The notes: generated from the letters alone by a model not told the origin. A stretch of 64,000 bases of DNA from Paralichthys olivaceus (GCF_024713975.1 NC_091102.1:9987001-10051000); one strand, 5' to 3'; counted from the first letter of the stretch, positions 34,156-48,300 are shown. Program-made: numbers and translations.

Positions 34156-37100
34156 TCATAGTAGAAGTGTTTTTATATGTAAATGTGTACATTTGTGCTC
34201 ACACAGCAGATGCAGCCAGGCTCTTATGTGATTTCACACTGAACACTGAGTCTCTTGCTGCTGCTTTTATTTTCAAAGAGGAGACAAATCAAAGAGCTGA
34301 TGTGTAAAATACCTCAGCATCCTTCATCTAACATTAGTTTGACCTACCAGCCTGGCATCCAAAACGATTCATTGATCATTTTTGTTTCAAGAAAGGAAAA
34401 AGTTTGATCTAATCTAATCTAATTGTTTATGGCCTTTTCAAACATACATGTACGTTTTCAGTACAAACATCCTGAGAGGCTGTTTGTGGATCGTAAACTC
34501 AACACAAACAGAGACAACAATGCAGACAAGGAGTGACTAGAAAGAGGGAAAATTCCTTCACCTACGAAGAGAGAGGCTGAAAATGGGACAACAAATCTGA
34601 CAGAGCAAACAGTTTTAGGTCAAAAGACAACTTACAGACCACGTGTTGAAAGTCTATACTCACACTTATATTTCTAAAATACATTTGACAGCTCTTCAAT
34701 CAGAATCAATCATCATTTATTTTATTGCTTGTCTTGATTGTTCGTCCGTCTTCGTGGGAAAAACCCTGGTGACCCATCATGTCTGTATCGGCATGCACCC
34801 TGGTCACACACTGCGGTGCGTCACTCTCACTCTGACCCCTGTCAGCATCTATCAGCGCCGGCTGTTAGTGGCAGAGCCGGGCTTCAGCCACAGAGGTCGT
34901 AGGTGCACATGGTTGCACCCTGGTCCGACCTTGTCACTCCTCAGTTAACTACACCATGGATACATTGTGATTGGTGATTTAAGAAGGCTTTTCAATACAA
35001 GTACCATGGTGGGAGGTTAGAGACGAAGATGGAGGTGAAATAATATTTTATGATATAACATTTTACATTTATTGTGGTGCTGATGATGATCCTCTGAGTC
35101 AGGCTGCTTAGTACTAATGTCGAGATTTCATTCAGGGCTTTGTCATGTGCCAAATGGCTGAAAAGATTAAGATCACTAAGTGGAGGAGCAGCAATTCACC
35201 CTAACAGATCCTCTGTCACCTGTTTGTTTGTCTGTGGTGAAAACCAGACAAAAGAACTGAGCTGAAGTTCAGTGACTGCTGAGTGAACAGCTCGGCTGCT
35301 GCAGACGCTGCGACTGGAACCAGATACTTCAGTTAGTTCACCCCCATGTCTTATACACAGAGTTCCCACTTTAAGCACAGTGCGTCTCTAGCTTCTTAAC
35401 TTCTAGCTTCTTAGAGCTGCTGCAGACTGAGGCTGTGTCTCAAATCACTCTTCAGGTAGTAAACTTACATGTAGTTCACTGTGTACCCAGTATACTCATT
35501 GGAGTGGTGCGTGTATTTTGACAGTGATTACTCATACTGATTTCAAATGGATCAGTTTTAGCCTTAAGTATTTTTGCCACTTGTTTTAATAATTTAACTT
35601 TCTTGTTTGCGCTCTCGTGTCCTTCCTTGACAAGTTGGAAAATAAAAAACTATTCCTTAAGTGCGTCTTTAGACGTGGCACATTTTCTAATTTCTACTTT
35701 CAGCTTGTTAAAGCCGCAAAGCAAAAGTCATGCTGGTTTCACAGTCCAATAAAATACAGAGAGATGTGGTAAAATGGGAGATTCCCAGTATGAATGTGCA
35801 GCTGACAAATCTGCAGAAAATTGCAAGTCAACATGAAGCAAAATCTCAAAGGAACGACTCTTGTTAAATCCATGAAACAAAGAACTGAGGGTGTTTTGAG
35901 AGCAAAGGGTTATAACTGTTCCTAATAAAGTGCTCAGTGAGTGTAAATGCTGAAGAAAACAAACTGAAACATTATGATGCTGTAACTTAAATTGAAATCT
36001 CTGTCTCTCTGATATTAGGCTGCTGGTGACTAGAGTCGATACTGGAATAATATCACTGAGTGTTTGATTTTCAGTCGAGAATGTAGAACGAGTCACTCGG
36101 GCCACATTTTTCCATTAAACTTATGAATGAGTCTGTGAACTGTTCAAAGCTTATCCCTCTCCTTTCTCACCACTGTCTAATGAAAAGGGAGTCTGAACAC
36201 ATTTTTGATGCAGTGTGCACTTTGAATTTCAGATTTTCAGCCTTGGACTTTGTAGAGTAAGGGGAGGGATCTGATTCAGTCGGCATAATTGCCCCCAGGG
36301 AGCTCGTAGTCGGCTGTATTGTTACCGTAATACATCAGATCCAAGGATGACTGTACAGTCTGTCGGGTTCAGTTCTCATTTATCTCGTCCATTTTGACAT
36401 TTCATGGCCAGTGTCTCTGTGAATAGCACCAAGGTTTGAGGGAAACGCAAAGTAGGGTATTAGTTGTTATAACCTTCAAGAGAATCTAAAAGAGAGTTGA
36501 AGATTCATTTTAAATAGCAGAAATCTTAATGTGGTTGTCATAGCATGTCCATAAAAGACTACCCAGAAGTCCCTTCCTGATCTCTCCGAGTTTTTTCCAC
36601 TCTCTGACTCAGCTGAATTCTCTCCTCTGGCTGAACTGAAGACCTCCCACAAAAGGGCCGTTGGGAGGAGGCCCATTCGCCCTCCCCTGTCCTGACGACG
36701 TCGGCTGGAGTCAAAATCCGAGACTCGTGGGCCGCCGGGCTCAGCCGTCAGTCAGCGAGGCCTCTGTGAGTTGATGCATCATGCATTATAGATAAGGTGT
36801 ATCTGGGTGAGCTCAGATGGGTGTTTGCGCTCAGAGTGCTCCAGCACGGTCAACGTCAGGCTCATGAGCCGGAGGCTAAAGCGTGACACGTTGCTTGTGC
36901 TGTTTGTGTCACGGCACAAACACGGCTATACTCGGTTATTCATTTGTCATTTGAGGCTTGTGTCTACAACCACATAAGCAGCTCTGTGTGTGTTCTGTGT
37001 CATGGGCGAGCCTGGCCTGCTTGCATCAGCCACCGTTGGGTCCAGACACAGTGTGGCCAACGCCACAGGAGCCTCTGTATCTGCGGCATTCACCATCTCA

Positions 37101-39100
37101 CACCTCGTGGGACTGCCGGTTTCCTCCTCTGTTATTATGACTATATATAGAACCTCTACTTTGCCACCAGATGTCTTTGTGCTCCTGCTCCTGTTATGAT
37201 GAGGCCTAAATGAGCAGCTTAACTACAGCAGATCAAACCACATGGGTGTTTGATATGGACTTTACTTGAATTCCTCCTGCTGTGAACAATCAGTCAAATA
37301 ACTGATTAGTCGGTAGAGAGACAATCAGCATCATCAAGTATTTTAATGATCATTGGGATGATTATAACAAAAATATCATAAATTCATAGGTTCTAGCTTC
37401 AGAATTTATTTGGCTTTTGGACTGTAACTGTTAGAAAACAAATTTGCAGACGTCACCATGGGCTCTACGAAGGTCCACATATAAAATCTCAAAAATCCAA
37501 ATTTCACACACTCAGATATCAGTTCCACCCAAAGTGAATGAGTTCCTCCATGACCCTTCACAAACGGAACATATTTCGATTTTTGACTGTTACTTTGTAC
37601 CTAACTAATTGGCTCAACAAATTCTACAGAGCAAACTAATAATAGAGAAGAAGATGGAAGATTAATCCTATTTTGGTTTCAACCCCTTGTATTAATGATA
37701 ATAATGATGATTGACCTGTTATCACTATAGCTCCAAACACAAAGTTCAGGTACTAACCATCTTGAACTTTTATTTTTTTTCCATAATAGGAGACATTTGG
37801 ACAGGAAAGTGAAACAGCAGGTGATGGTAGATAATTCATGAGATAGTTAGGTGACCACCGGCCTCTGCAAGAGATTTAAAGTGGGAGATTTGAGTTACAA
37901 CCACTTTGTGGGGCAGCAAAAACACAAACCAAATGGTACCATTACCCCAACTACACCCAGAGCCCCCTGTGGCGTCTCCTAAATGGGCACAGCTATAAAA
38001 GTGAAGGGTCTGGCTTTCAATCTGCTCACCGACATCTATGTTTAGGGTTTTTTTCAGTGACGGTGGAAAGGGAATATAAGGTTCTAGATGAGAGCTGCCT
38101 ACCACCAGCTAGAAGTGCTCCAAAAATAGTTTGGAAAATCACATCCTTACTGTTTTTTATTGACCCCAGGAATGCAGTGTATGATGTTGTAGTTTCTCGT
38201 TCAAGTTATCCTTGAAGCTCGAAGGGCAACACACCAAGCAACCTCTGAGATCATCTCCTAAATCCTGGTAGCTCCTTCTCGGCTGGTGAGCCAATCCTGG
38301 GAGCAGGAGGGGATTGTGATTAAACTTCACTCTGTATAATATATTCATGACTAGATCAAAGTTGGCTTCCTATTCTCAGCAACTTGAAGCTTATTTAACG
38401 CTGAAACCTGCTGCCCCTGGCCTGTAAGCGAGGCTCAGGCGGCCCAACCTGTAAGAAGTTTGACACTTGCGTCTTCTCTCAAACTCATTCCCCATGTAGA
38501 ACCATAGCGATCAAGAATGAGGATAATGTGTTTTTTCCTCTATAAATAATTTAGAAGTACCTATATTTCATAGAGCAAGGACGGCATTTAAAAACCCCTA
38601 ATGATGTTGGTGGGTGTTCGGGGGGGAATAACTGGTTAGATGTGGCTCGATGTCGTGGTCAGAGACATTTAAACTCAAACGATGGCTCCAACAGATGGAA
38701 CACATTCCTTCATACTGATAAGGATAAAAGAAATAACCTGTTGTTTACCAAAGGACGTGAATACGCACAGTTTTATCTCTGTGATGTTTTTGATCTTTAT
38801 ATCTCCTCTGATATGCACAAACGGCCTCAGAGTCTCACCATGTTCCCTAACATCAAAACCGATGTAGCGATTATATCAGTGAAACAACTTCACAGTTGTT
38901 CCTCTGAATAATTAGAATGCAGGAGTCTATTAAGTTCAACTGACCCTGCCTGCAGGGTCGACATCTTGTGACCCAGCTCCACGGCACGGAGCTCAAAGCT
39001 CAAAAGATTATGGTCACTTCCTGCGCTCTGACCCTCCAGGGGCTCAAAGTTACATTATACTACTCATTTCCTGTTGTATGCAAGGTCAAGGTTTGGACTT

Positions 39101-39530
39101 AAGCCGTTTTCAGACACAAACTCTGAAAATGTCCAGAGAATTAGGTCCCAGCATTTTACAGAGTTTGCCTTTTACAAATGAAGAATTTAAATGGACAAGG
39201 TTGGATGAGTTCATAACAACAGGAATATTTTCTGAACTCTCAGACAGAGTCTTTTATTGTCCCTGCAACATGTTGGTCACCAAAGTTTGAGAATCTCTCT
39301 CCAAGTTGACTTCTTGGTCAGCGTCTTCTACGAGATATTTTTATTCTTCCAGTTTCACGTCCGACATTTTCCCACCATATTCTCCCATGGGCTCTCTCAG
39401 ACATTTTATTAGGATACTGGCAGGAAAGGGTTCTGGGAAATGTCCAGAGGAACTGACTTGAACATGTATGATGTCACATACCGCCCCTCCAGAAGATTTC
39501 AGGACGTCAGTGTATATCTAAAAACAGCCC
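39101..39530. mobile_element. MITE-like element with diverged terminal inverted repeats
   Basis: The left end is 'aagccgttttcagacacaaa'. The reverse complement of the right end is 'gggctgtttttagatataca'. These match imperfectly over about 20 bp. The interior repeats 'aaatgtccagag' twice (near 39126 and 39437). No coding capacity. Confidence 0.45.
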
Positions 39531-39934
39531 TGGTTTATACATGAAGGTTCAGGGTGGGTGGCATGAAGGTTCAGCATTAAGTGCCTCGCAGCAACAAGGT
39601 GCCGTCCTGGTTCTTTATGCGAAGAGCTGCCTCCCACAGTCAAAGAGCCGTCAAAATAGAAACATTTCTTTCAGTTTTGGCCATGGACCCACCCACAGTG
39701 AGCCCACATTTTGCACCCAACTGAGCTTTTTGGAAATTCTTTGCCAAGTGGATGATTTTTGAAACAGCCAGGCTGATGTCATGGTGTGAAGTAGCAGAGG
39801 AAATGACGCTCTTCAACAAACAGATGTTATGTGATTTGCTAAGAACAGCAATTTTACCGCCAGTTCTCTCTGCAGTCGCTTATTTTTGATTCTCACAAAG
39901 ACTAACATTCAGAAATGTGAGTGTCCATGTCATT

Positions 39935-40110
39935 TTCAGGTCTTTCTGCACGGAGTTTGTATGTTCTCCCTGTGTTTGTGTGTGTGTGTGGGGACTCATA
40001 CTCTGGCGACCTGTCCAGGTTTTCCTCCAACTCTCACCCAGTGTCAGCTGGGATTGGCTCTAGCCCCTCTCAAAGGATCAGCAGCATAGATGATGGATGG
40101 ATGCTCAGAT
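39935..40110 (+). repeat. L2/Maui-like LINE 3' tail
   Basis: Blocks 'cacggagtttgtatgttctc', 'gcgacctgtccagg', 'cagtgtcagctgggattggc' and a terminal 'gatggatgga' match the widespread fish LINE tail. 5'-truncated. Confidence 0.7.
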
Positions 40111-40518
40111 TAAGGGAATTAATGTCTAACCTTGTGATCAGAGGCCCGGTCAGGTTGCCTCCCTGCCTTTAAGCTCCAAAATGCCCGGCTCACCTAAACA
40201 AAGAGAAGCAGGTCAAGAAAATGCTTCAATGAGGTTATGTTGTCAAAAGAGTGTGTTTTAGTAGTCGTCCTATTTCAGTGGGTTTTAATACAAAGGGAAA
40301 ATTGTGCATTATTAAATAATATCATTAACTGATTTGCTCATGCAAATAGTAAAGGTTTGTGCAGCAGTGCAATTAAAACCTTCTGAAGCATAAAGCAGGT
40401 GCCATTGTTGTTCTGAAAGAGTAATTGCCTGTTTAACTGTGAAGGCACAAAGAGAAACGCACTGATTCCATTACTGTTTTTTATTCTGTCGTATTCACAC
40501 TTCTGTTTCTGCCCTCAG

Positions 40519-40756
40519 GTACGAGAAGGTTCCCGTCATCCTGGTGGGGAACAAGGTGGACCTGGAGAGCGAGAGGGAGGTATCGTCCAGCGAGGGCCAG
40601 GCGCTGGCCGAGGAGTGGGGCTGCCCGTTCATGGAGACGTCGGCCAAGAGCAAAACCATGGTAGACGAACTGTTCGCTGAGATTGTTCGGCAGATGGACT
40701 ACGCCGCCCAGCCGGACAAGGACGACCCCTGCTGCTCCTCTTGCAATATACAATAA
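40519..40756 (+). CDS. rap2a: rap2a exon 2 (residues 105-183, CAAX end)
   Basis: The acceptor 'tctgccctcag' ends at 40518 and the first base completes Arg105. The exon encodes [15 protein letters not shown] (NKVD base-recognition motif, 116-119), then the ETSAK motif near 144-148, and ends [11 protein letters not shown]. The C-terminal CNIQ is a prenylation CAAX box, and the upstream Cys pair fits palmitoylation. CNIQ is the RAP2A end; RAP2B and RAP2C end differently. The total length, 183 residues, equals human RAP2A. RAP2A is a membrane-bound small GTPase that works with TNIK and MINK kinases on cytoskeleton and adhesion. Confidence 0.96.
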
Positions 40757-42135
40757 CCCCGGGGGCCTCGAGGAAAAAGGGCCAGGGAAAAAAGTCTACT
40801 TAGAGGAAGCTACTACGACTACGCCACAGAGAGACACACGCTCAGACATGCACATGCCAATTAAACGGAAGATGAATTCATGGTTGAACGCAATGGATGT
40901 TAACTCTATGGAGCATAAAATCTGCAGTGACATGATTATTAGTGATGACATGTGAGTAATGAATACGTTTTGAATGAGGAATGCTGCAAGAGAAATTGAT
41001 AAACGACAAAAAGGAACATGCCCTCGCCTTATTTTACTTTCCTCAGTTGTTTTTAAACTTTCATCAGCAAAGAATCACCTGTCAGGATCTCTACACTTAA
41101 ACAATGTGATATGAATGAGTGGATTTTATTTTTCTCCAGGTTTCGTCTGTTTCGCACAAAACACCAACATGCATTTGTTTTCCGTTCCCATGAGTAGCTA
41201 CTGTTCACTGACCCAATAACAGATTTCTGGGATGTTTTTCAAACAGTATTTTTAATTTGCAGTATGTAAAATAGGAGTTTCTGTTCATCATAGGGCTGAA
41301 CCAAAGAGGTGAAATGAAAGCACCTCCATTTTCTTACATATATATTTTTTCTTCCTCAGCCGTTAAAAAAAGGAATTGAGAGAAAAAGGTAGATGAGTCA
41401 GTGTCTTTCTTCTAACATGAAATTCTTTCCTTTTTTTTCTCACTTTTGAGATTTAATAGTTTAAGTAAAATAACGCAATCACATATGCGATTTTATTTCT
41501 TTTTTGGTTTTCCTCTTTAGTACGTCTCTTACAGCAGATTGCAACAAAGACTTCTGATGTCAGTGTTTGAGTCTCTCTACAGTCGATCTCTCCAAACTCC
41601 TTTCACAAGATTTAAAGTGAAGATGCCAACATTTGCCATACTTAACATTTTCCTTTTATTTCTCCTCCAGTATCAGTATGAACTGAGCTGCTCAAGAGTT
41701 TTCCAATCTCATGTGCTCAGAGTTTTCAAATCAATAGTAAGAACTAGTAACGACAAAGGCGATGATCCTGAGAATAATAAATGGTAGTGTAAATATTTTG
41801 TATTGAAAGTGCCAGCTCCTGTGAAGACACTGACTCAACACGTGGAATTGTCAACTGTATGCATGGCTAGTAAACAAAAAAAAAAAGGACTCTAATCGTT
41901 CGAGATTAACATCGGCTGTGGAAATGTGCAAACCAAACACACACACACACGTCTGGATCCGGACATTGTCTCAACTGTACATCTACGTTGCCACGGGAAC
42001 CTGACTCTCCCCGTGTGACCATTTTCATTGTTGATTTTATATTTTTTTATGTGACCATTTACTCTTTATTCCCTCTCTAAATGGTGACGCTGTTACATTT
42101 GACACCTAAACAATAAAAGTGCGTTCAACACTCAA
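40757..42135 (+). other. rap2a: rap2a 3' UTR
   Basis: AT-rich sequence from the rap2a stop to the AATAAA at 42112-42117. No coding features. The open frame at 41539-41787 lies inside it and is not protein-like. Confidence 0.75.
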
Positions 42136-44862
42136 CCAAGGCTTAAAATGAAGGATTGACATGTTCATCAATATGGTCTTTGAATCAAACTGATTATTTT
42201 CTACTTCATTTTAATTACACTACACAATAAGTATGTGGATGTTTCCTCTATATTTCATGCTTTATTATTATTATTAATAGCTTTTTTAAGGGGAAAAAAT
42301 AACATTTGGACAAAAGACAAGGACAAGAGCAACAAGAATTACAAAGCAAGAAGTTCCTATGGTTGTCTGTTGTTTCCATAATCCCATCAGGTTTCGAACA
42401 GTATCTATTGAAACAATTATTATTATAGTGACAATCCACAGGAGTTTCTATTCCTGGTTCTCAGATTTTGCACCGAGACGTTACAAACGTCTCAGGAAAT
42501 GATTAATCATCTGTGCTAAAGATAACTCGTCTGTTTTCAGCTAATAGACCGCAGCTCCTGTGAGGCCCTTAAAGTGACTAAAACTCATGGGAGAGGCCCA
42601 GTTTTACTGTCCACTAGAATATGGACAAACATCCTGGTTCTTTTCTCCTTTTTTAGAAAATACACTTAAAGACAAAAATCCTCTGGGAAAAGAGATTGCG
42701 GTGCGGATGTCACAGGAACAGCTTAGAAAGGGGGGGATGGGAAAACTTGATACAGCAATGCAACTTTAATTGACTTTTAATTAATATACTTTCTGTAAAC
42801 GGTGCCCTCCCAGTTAAACAATGTTTTCACCCAGAAACTCAGGAACAGTTTCATCAACATGAAGGAGAGATTCCTTGGAGCTGTTTACTGGAATTTGGTA
42901 AATGGTTTTGAGCTATTGTTAAATGTTACAAACACACACAGAATAATTCAACATAAAAATAAAGAAACGCACATTTAACAACTCTAAATCAACTCAAGCT
43001 TGAAAGTGAAGTGAAAAGAGCATTTTTGATCAACCTCGCCTGACAAGCTTTTGTTCAAGACAGATTATATGTAACCAATCTTTGAACTCTCTCAGCCTGT
43101 AATTTAAAGTTTGATCTCTGAATCTGATGAAACACAGAACACACTGACTCTGAGCTATCCAGAAATGAGAGAACATGAAGTATAAATAATGAATGTATCA
43201 TCAGTTTAGATGTCAGGGAGGGTGAGGAACCAAAAATGTGATTCAAAGACAAAAAGATTTTCAGAGATGATTTTTTTAAAAAGATGGCGTCCTTTATGTT
43301 TTGTTTCTTGTCCTCTAGTTTGCCTTCAGACTAGTTTTAGGGGTTGTTCTGAATCGCTGATGCAGTGTAGAAATGACCTGATTGAAAAAAAAGTCAGTTA
43401 ATAGATCCGGAGCCGTGTGTGCCAGCAGCTCCTCTGAGGCGCCTGTCAACATCATCCTCCAGCCACCTGATGAGAGCAAACTGGGGAGGAGCGAGTGTGT
43501 GTGTGGTGTGTTTGTGCTCTCCTGCTCGCTGAGGTGCTTTATCCACCCTGATGAGACAGAACCTGATGGTGAGGGGTCTCAGTGGGGTTCATTAGGAGCC
43601 AGCCTCCCTGTGGCATCACTCAGTCTTCTGCAGCATAATGTGTTTGTGGTAAATGTGGCACCTTGTTGACCAGTGAGAGAGATTTAATGAGAATGGATTA
43701 CCAGACTCTTTACAGGAATCAGCCTAATAGCTGTGCAGCCTTATCTCCTGGGCTGTTTCTCTTTTCTTTTTTTTATGTGCACTTCACTTCCCCTCTTTCC
43801 TGAAGTCCTTGCAAAGTCATATCAAGAACGACTTTCAAAGATGCCATGCTAGGTATAGCAACGTGAGATTCTGAATCCTCAGCAGGGAACAGGCTGTAAA
43901 ATAGAAATAAAGTCAGCTTGAAAACAACCCCTGGGGGTTTCACAGCGTAGGTATATGAATTAAATAGTAGGCCCTGACTCATTGTTACCTGTTTTTGACT
44001 CCGAGGCACAGACGTTGCAGCTGTGACACAACACATTGTGTTTGTTCCAGCCGAGATCCTCTGCTTCAATATGTCAAATGTCAAGATGAAAGTGTGTGTG
44101 TGTGGGGGAGGGCTGCATGAATCACGACAACACCCTCACCCACAGTGCTTTCAGACTGCAGCCTGGGGGTGTACATGAGTGAGCCCATGACAAAAAGGTG
44201 CATGTCAACCTTTTGCACTTTTACTCCAGGAGACGAAAGACCACGAGGCCGTCGTCCTGAGGACAGCAGGAACCTGGTGACCCAGGGGTTCGAGGATGAA
44301 GGGGATTCCAGTGCACAAACTAAACAAAGGGGCCTTTAAATTACTTTAATCCGCTCATTGATCAGTGGAGCATTAAAGTCTCAATGGTCCAGACAGAGGC
44401 TGAAATGTGCAGGAATAAAGCCTTTGTACCTTTGCAGCAGAGAGATAATGTGGAAATCAATAGAGTGGAATGTAAAGAGGAGAATTTGTGCATTAAGAAG
44501 AAATGTTTTCACACATTATATCGTCGCGTTCAAGGTTTTGTCACTGTGATAATGTTCATATGTCTGCCGGTAGGAGACAACGTGCTCGTGGCAGAACGCA
44601 GAGAGGGACGACAGTGTTTCTTTCTTGTTGTGTACCTTTGCTGGAAGTCACCAACACTGAAGAAAGCCAAGCTGTCATCAGCCCACACGCTCAACCCCCG
44701 TCTGATGTTTCACGCCTTTTTATATTGGAAACAATGTTGAAGCGCGGGAGGGAGAAGATGGAACAAACACGACGACCATCAGAAAGCTTAATAACCGGGT
44801 GTCATGGCAACCAGATGGCAACACGAGTTGTCAATTTCACAGTCTAATTTGCAGCTGTAACA

Positions 44863-44864
<2 letters not shown>

Positions 44865-44913
<49 letters not shown>
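44865..44913. repeat. (GT)n microsatellite
   Basis: About 24 uninterrupted GT units. Confidence 0.95.
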
Positions 44914-44914
<1 letters not shown>

Positions 44915-45584
44915 ATACTGAGTTTAAGTAGCATGTCATTTTTTAGGTACTTGTAGTCACTTGTTAGTTTCTGCTAAGTTAGCTGGCGTTGAATAAAATG
45001 TTTAGCTTACATGAGCATTATTACATTTTTAATTTTCTTCTCATGTAATTGTTGTAAAACTTTTATTCAAGTACATTTATTTATAAACCTCTTTCTGAAG
45101 TAAATAGTCTTCACTGGAAAACCACAACACCATTAGAGGTACTGCTAAACAAACAATATTAATAAAGATCAAAATCAACAAATACCAAATACATATGAAT
45201 AAGTATATAAACATACTTTCTCACATATACAATACATATATATCTACACAGGCATATCCATGTATGTATATATAAATGAAAGGAAAAACACTTATATATA
45301 TAAAAACTGACCCTTTAGGTCTTGTAAATGTTTTGTAGCCACATTTAGGTTGTAAAGCTGAAATCTCTGCTCAACGTTTTATAGAAAATCACAAGCTACG
45401 AAGGGAATGCACAAGGTATAAAGGGAACAGGAAATAGCCCATACAAACTAGAATGGTAGTAAAGCACATACCTTCGCCAAGGCCCAGCAGTCCCCTTAAA
45501 TTCAATCAAGCTGCACTGAGGTGTTCACACTCACAGTTATCAGTCTCCTTAATATGCCTGATGGTTTTCATTAAGATCCATGAT

Positions 45585-45800
45585 TTATTCACTAGAAATT
45601 GGCGAAAATGTCACAATGTTTAAGAAAGTGAAGAAGAAATTTCCTGGATCTGTCTGTTTATCTGGATCGGCCCCAGAAACGAATGGGTTCTTTCTTTGCA
45701 AATACACCAGCCTTCCACCAAGTTTCAAGAAAATCAGTTCACTTTAGTTTTTTGTGATCCAGAATCCTGCTACAAATCACAAGATAATTAAAATATAACC
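45585..45800 (+). repeat. Fish interspersed repeat, copy B
   Basis: Shares ordered blocks with copies at 19680 and 60415: 'ttcctggatctgtctgtttat', 'gggttctttcttt', 'ccaccaagttt' and 'aatcctgcta'. Class unknown. Confidence 0.65.
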
Positions 45801-46904
45801 TAGAGGAGAGGTTATAATGAAGTCCAATCTTAAGGACAGCTCACTTTATGTTCTATATGTTCTATATGTATCTTTGTGTTCATCAATGACTGCATCCCTT
45901 GTGCTTATTGTAAATGTTTAAGTGATTAAACATCTCCTTTTGTAAAGTTGTTTATTTAAAAGTGTTGTTTCCTATTTTCTGTTCTTCAACCTGAGAAAAA
46001 CAGGTTTTACAAACAAACCTTCAGGGAGGGAGAGAAGCTGTGAGGGAGCAACTCACAGTTTTGTGTAAAGACGTCTCTGATGGGTATTTGTTTGTTGCAC
46101 TTACATCTTGATAATTGTGGTGGAATTGTTCTCACACACTCGAGGCCCCAAGCTTTACCATCTGTGCCTATTATCAAGTCTGAAGCTAGGAAGTGAAAAA
46201 CTAATCTCATGGATTTAGAAAAACAGTGAAAGGATTTTGTGTATTCCTGTACAAGGGATCAGAAAAAAACGAGGAAAAAACACATGACTGAGCTAATAAT
46301 ACATCAAAATAAAAGATAAAGTAGTTTTTGAGAAACACAACCAAATATACAGTAGTGTTCATGTTTGATGACAGGGAATCCCCACTGTGTGTTTCCCTGG
46401 AGGAAACCTTATCTATCCCAGCTTATACAATACTATACATCTATCATCGGGGCACTGGATGAGAACAGTTTATCTTCTCCTGTTCTCTTTTACTTTCTTT
46501 CTTTTTTTAATGGACTGTGTGATGAGTCTCCCCCCTGCTGGTTTCCTCCTCTTGTGGAGGAGGGGGTCTCGGCAGGAGATCCACAGCGCTCATGTCTGAG
46601 GGGAGGAAGTTTCATTCCTAACTCTTGGACGATCTCTTTGTAGAAAAACAGCTTCCCTCCCTCTGCTTGATCAGATTTAACATCCACCCTCCTCCACACG
46701 TTAGTTACTGCATGTTTCCAGGGATGAGTTCATATTTTGAGTGGAATAAGAAGTTAGAATCGTGGCTGAGTAGTTCCACATTCAACAAATGCTAGTCTGA
46801 TAGAACCGATTTATACAGCCTGGCTTTGTGATGTCACAAATCTAAGAAGCCAATCCTGTCAACTTGTGGGTGGGGCTCGGAAGCAGGAAAGCGCTCCAAT
46901 TAAT

Positions 46905-47045
46905 CTAAACTGCGGCTTCATCCCACAGCCATGCACACTGGGATAAGGGTAATTGGAGACTCTCTGAATCCTGGCCCTGAGATACTCTGGCACCTGTCAG
47001 GTGTACCTTACCCAATGTCAGCTGGGTTTGGCAGGGCTTCATGGT
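46905..47045 (+). repeat. L2/Maui-like LINE tail fragment
   Basis: Blocks 'cacctgtcaggtgtacctta' and 'cccaatgtcagctgggtttg' match the conserved fish LINE tail. Confidence 0.5.
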
Positions 47046-47929
47046 TTAGGAGTTGATGTTGGACTTTTCATTTCATCGTGCTCTCCTCCATGTGAACCTT
47101 TATCCTCAAATACACTGTGGAAGAAAACAAGAGGCCTAACTTCTGTTTGAAACACTAAAACTTTCTGATCATTGAATGAATAAATAGAACATCTAACAAC
47201 ATGAAGTGTCTCTTCACACTGACTTCATTACATGACTGGATGAGGGGTCACTGAGAACGTGGCACAAAATCTTAAATACTTACATAACTAATCTAAAACA
47301 GCATTGTCTCCTGCCTGTTTCCTTTTTCTCTCTTTGCCTCAGTCCCAAATCAGCGCTCGCCGCAGGCCTCCGTAGCTGCCAAGACACAGAGTGTGATTTC
47401 TGCTTCTCCAGTCCCACAAAGGTGGAGGACACTTCTCTTCCTGCCAGTGAGAAAGGAGGTGGGCCGGCAGCAGTCATGAAATAAAGACAAGGAAAAAAAG
47501 AAAAGCTCCAGCCTTCCACCACACAGCTTGTCTTTCATCCCCGTCCCTTCATGCAGCTACTTACATGGAGGAGTGGGTGATGCGGAGGCGCCAGTCACAG
47601 CCAGAGCCCCGGGCCGGCATCCATGATTAAGCAGAAGCAGGGAATAGCAACTGAGTCACCGGAGGAGATAAGCTGCACCTCTGTATGATTACATAAATCA
47701 GTTCAAATATCAATTGATCAATCCAGGATTGGAGCCTTCAGAGGGGTGGCCAACTCTGACACATCCCCCTCCCCCCCTCAAAAAAATCTGTTTGCCTCCC
47801 TGGAATGTATCTTACTTGAGTGTTGTCATGGAAACAATGTTCAACTCCACAAAACAAAATGAAAGTTTGATTGATTCATTCATTTGTTCTTTGTATGAAT
47901 CCCATGTTACCTGCATGGGGGTTCTCTTC

Positions 47930-48095
47930 CTCCCACAGGTCATTCCAAACAGATTGGACTTTAAACTGATCATACATGTCAACATGAGAGCGAATGGTTG
48001 TTTGTCTCTGTATGTTGACCCTGTGATACACTGATGATCTGTGCAGGGTGCACCCCCATGTCTCACCCAATGCCAGCTGGGATTTGGTGTGGGTA
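47930..48095 (+). repeat. L2/Maui-like LINE tail
   Basis: 'attggactttaaactgatca', 'gagcgaatggttgtttgtct', 'gacctgtgata'-like and 'acccaatgccagctgggat' blocks occur in the order of the fish LINE tail. An adjacent TAA/TAC repeat follows at 48148-48198. Confidence 0.7.
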
Positions 48096-48147
48096 TGTAC
48101 TCTACTGAGTCCCATTCTTGTTGGCATTTGCACCTACTTTGAATATA

Positions 48148-48198
48148 TATTACTACTAATAATACTACTACTACTAATAATAATAATAATAATAATAA
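48148..48198. repeat. Trinucleotide (TAA/TAC)n repeat
   Basis: Runs of 'tactac' and then 'taataataa'. Confidence 0.9.
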
Positions 48199-48300
48199 AA
48201 GTAACACTAGTAGTAGTAATGGTAATTAATGAATATAGAAAACAATGATCATTATTATTAGTAGTAATATTATAATTATGGACTAGAGTTATTCCTACAG

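Larger units (their letters stand above)
32674..40518 (+). other. rap2a: rap2a intron (7.8 kb)
   Basis: No exon recognised. It contains short CA/GT repeats near 33914, a TIR-bounded element at 39101-39530, an L2-like tail at 39935-40110, and a palindromic low-copy stretch near 33935-34155. All open frames inside are short and lack family similarity. Confidence 0.7.
42136..48300. other. rap2a-farp1 intergenic spacer
   Basis: About 6 kb with no recognisable exon on either strand. In particular there is no importin-5, which separates RAP2A from FARP1 in human. It contains a (GT)n array, one copy of an interspersed repeat and two L2-like tails, listed separately. Confidence 0.6.

Noticed and set aside
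40481..40753. Minus-strand frame opposite rap2a exon 2
   Set aside because: Antisense shadow of a strongly conserved coding exon.
47812..48207. 131-codon minus-strand frame starting with a Leu/Val run
   Set aside because: The apparent hydrophobic N-terminus is the TAA/TAC trinucleotide repeat, and the rest is an L2-like LINE tail.
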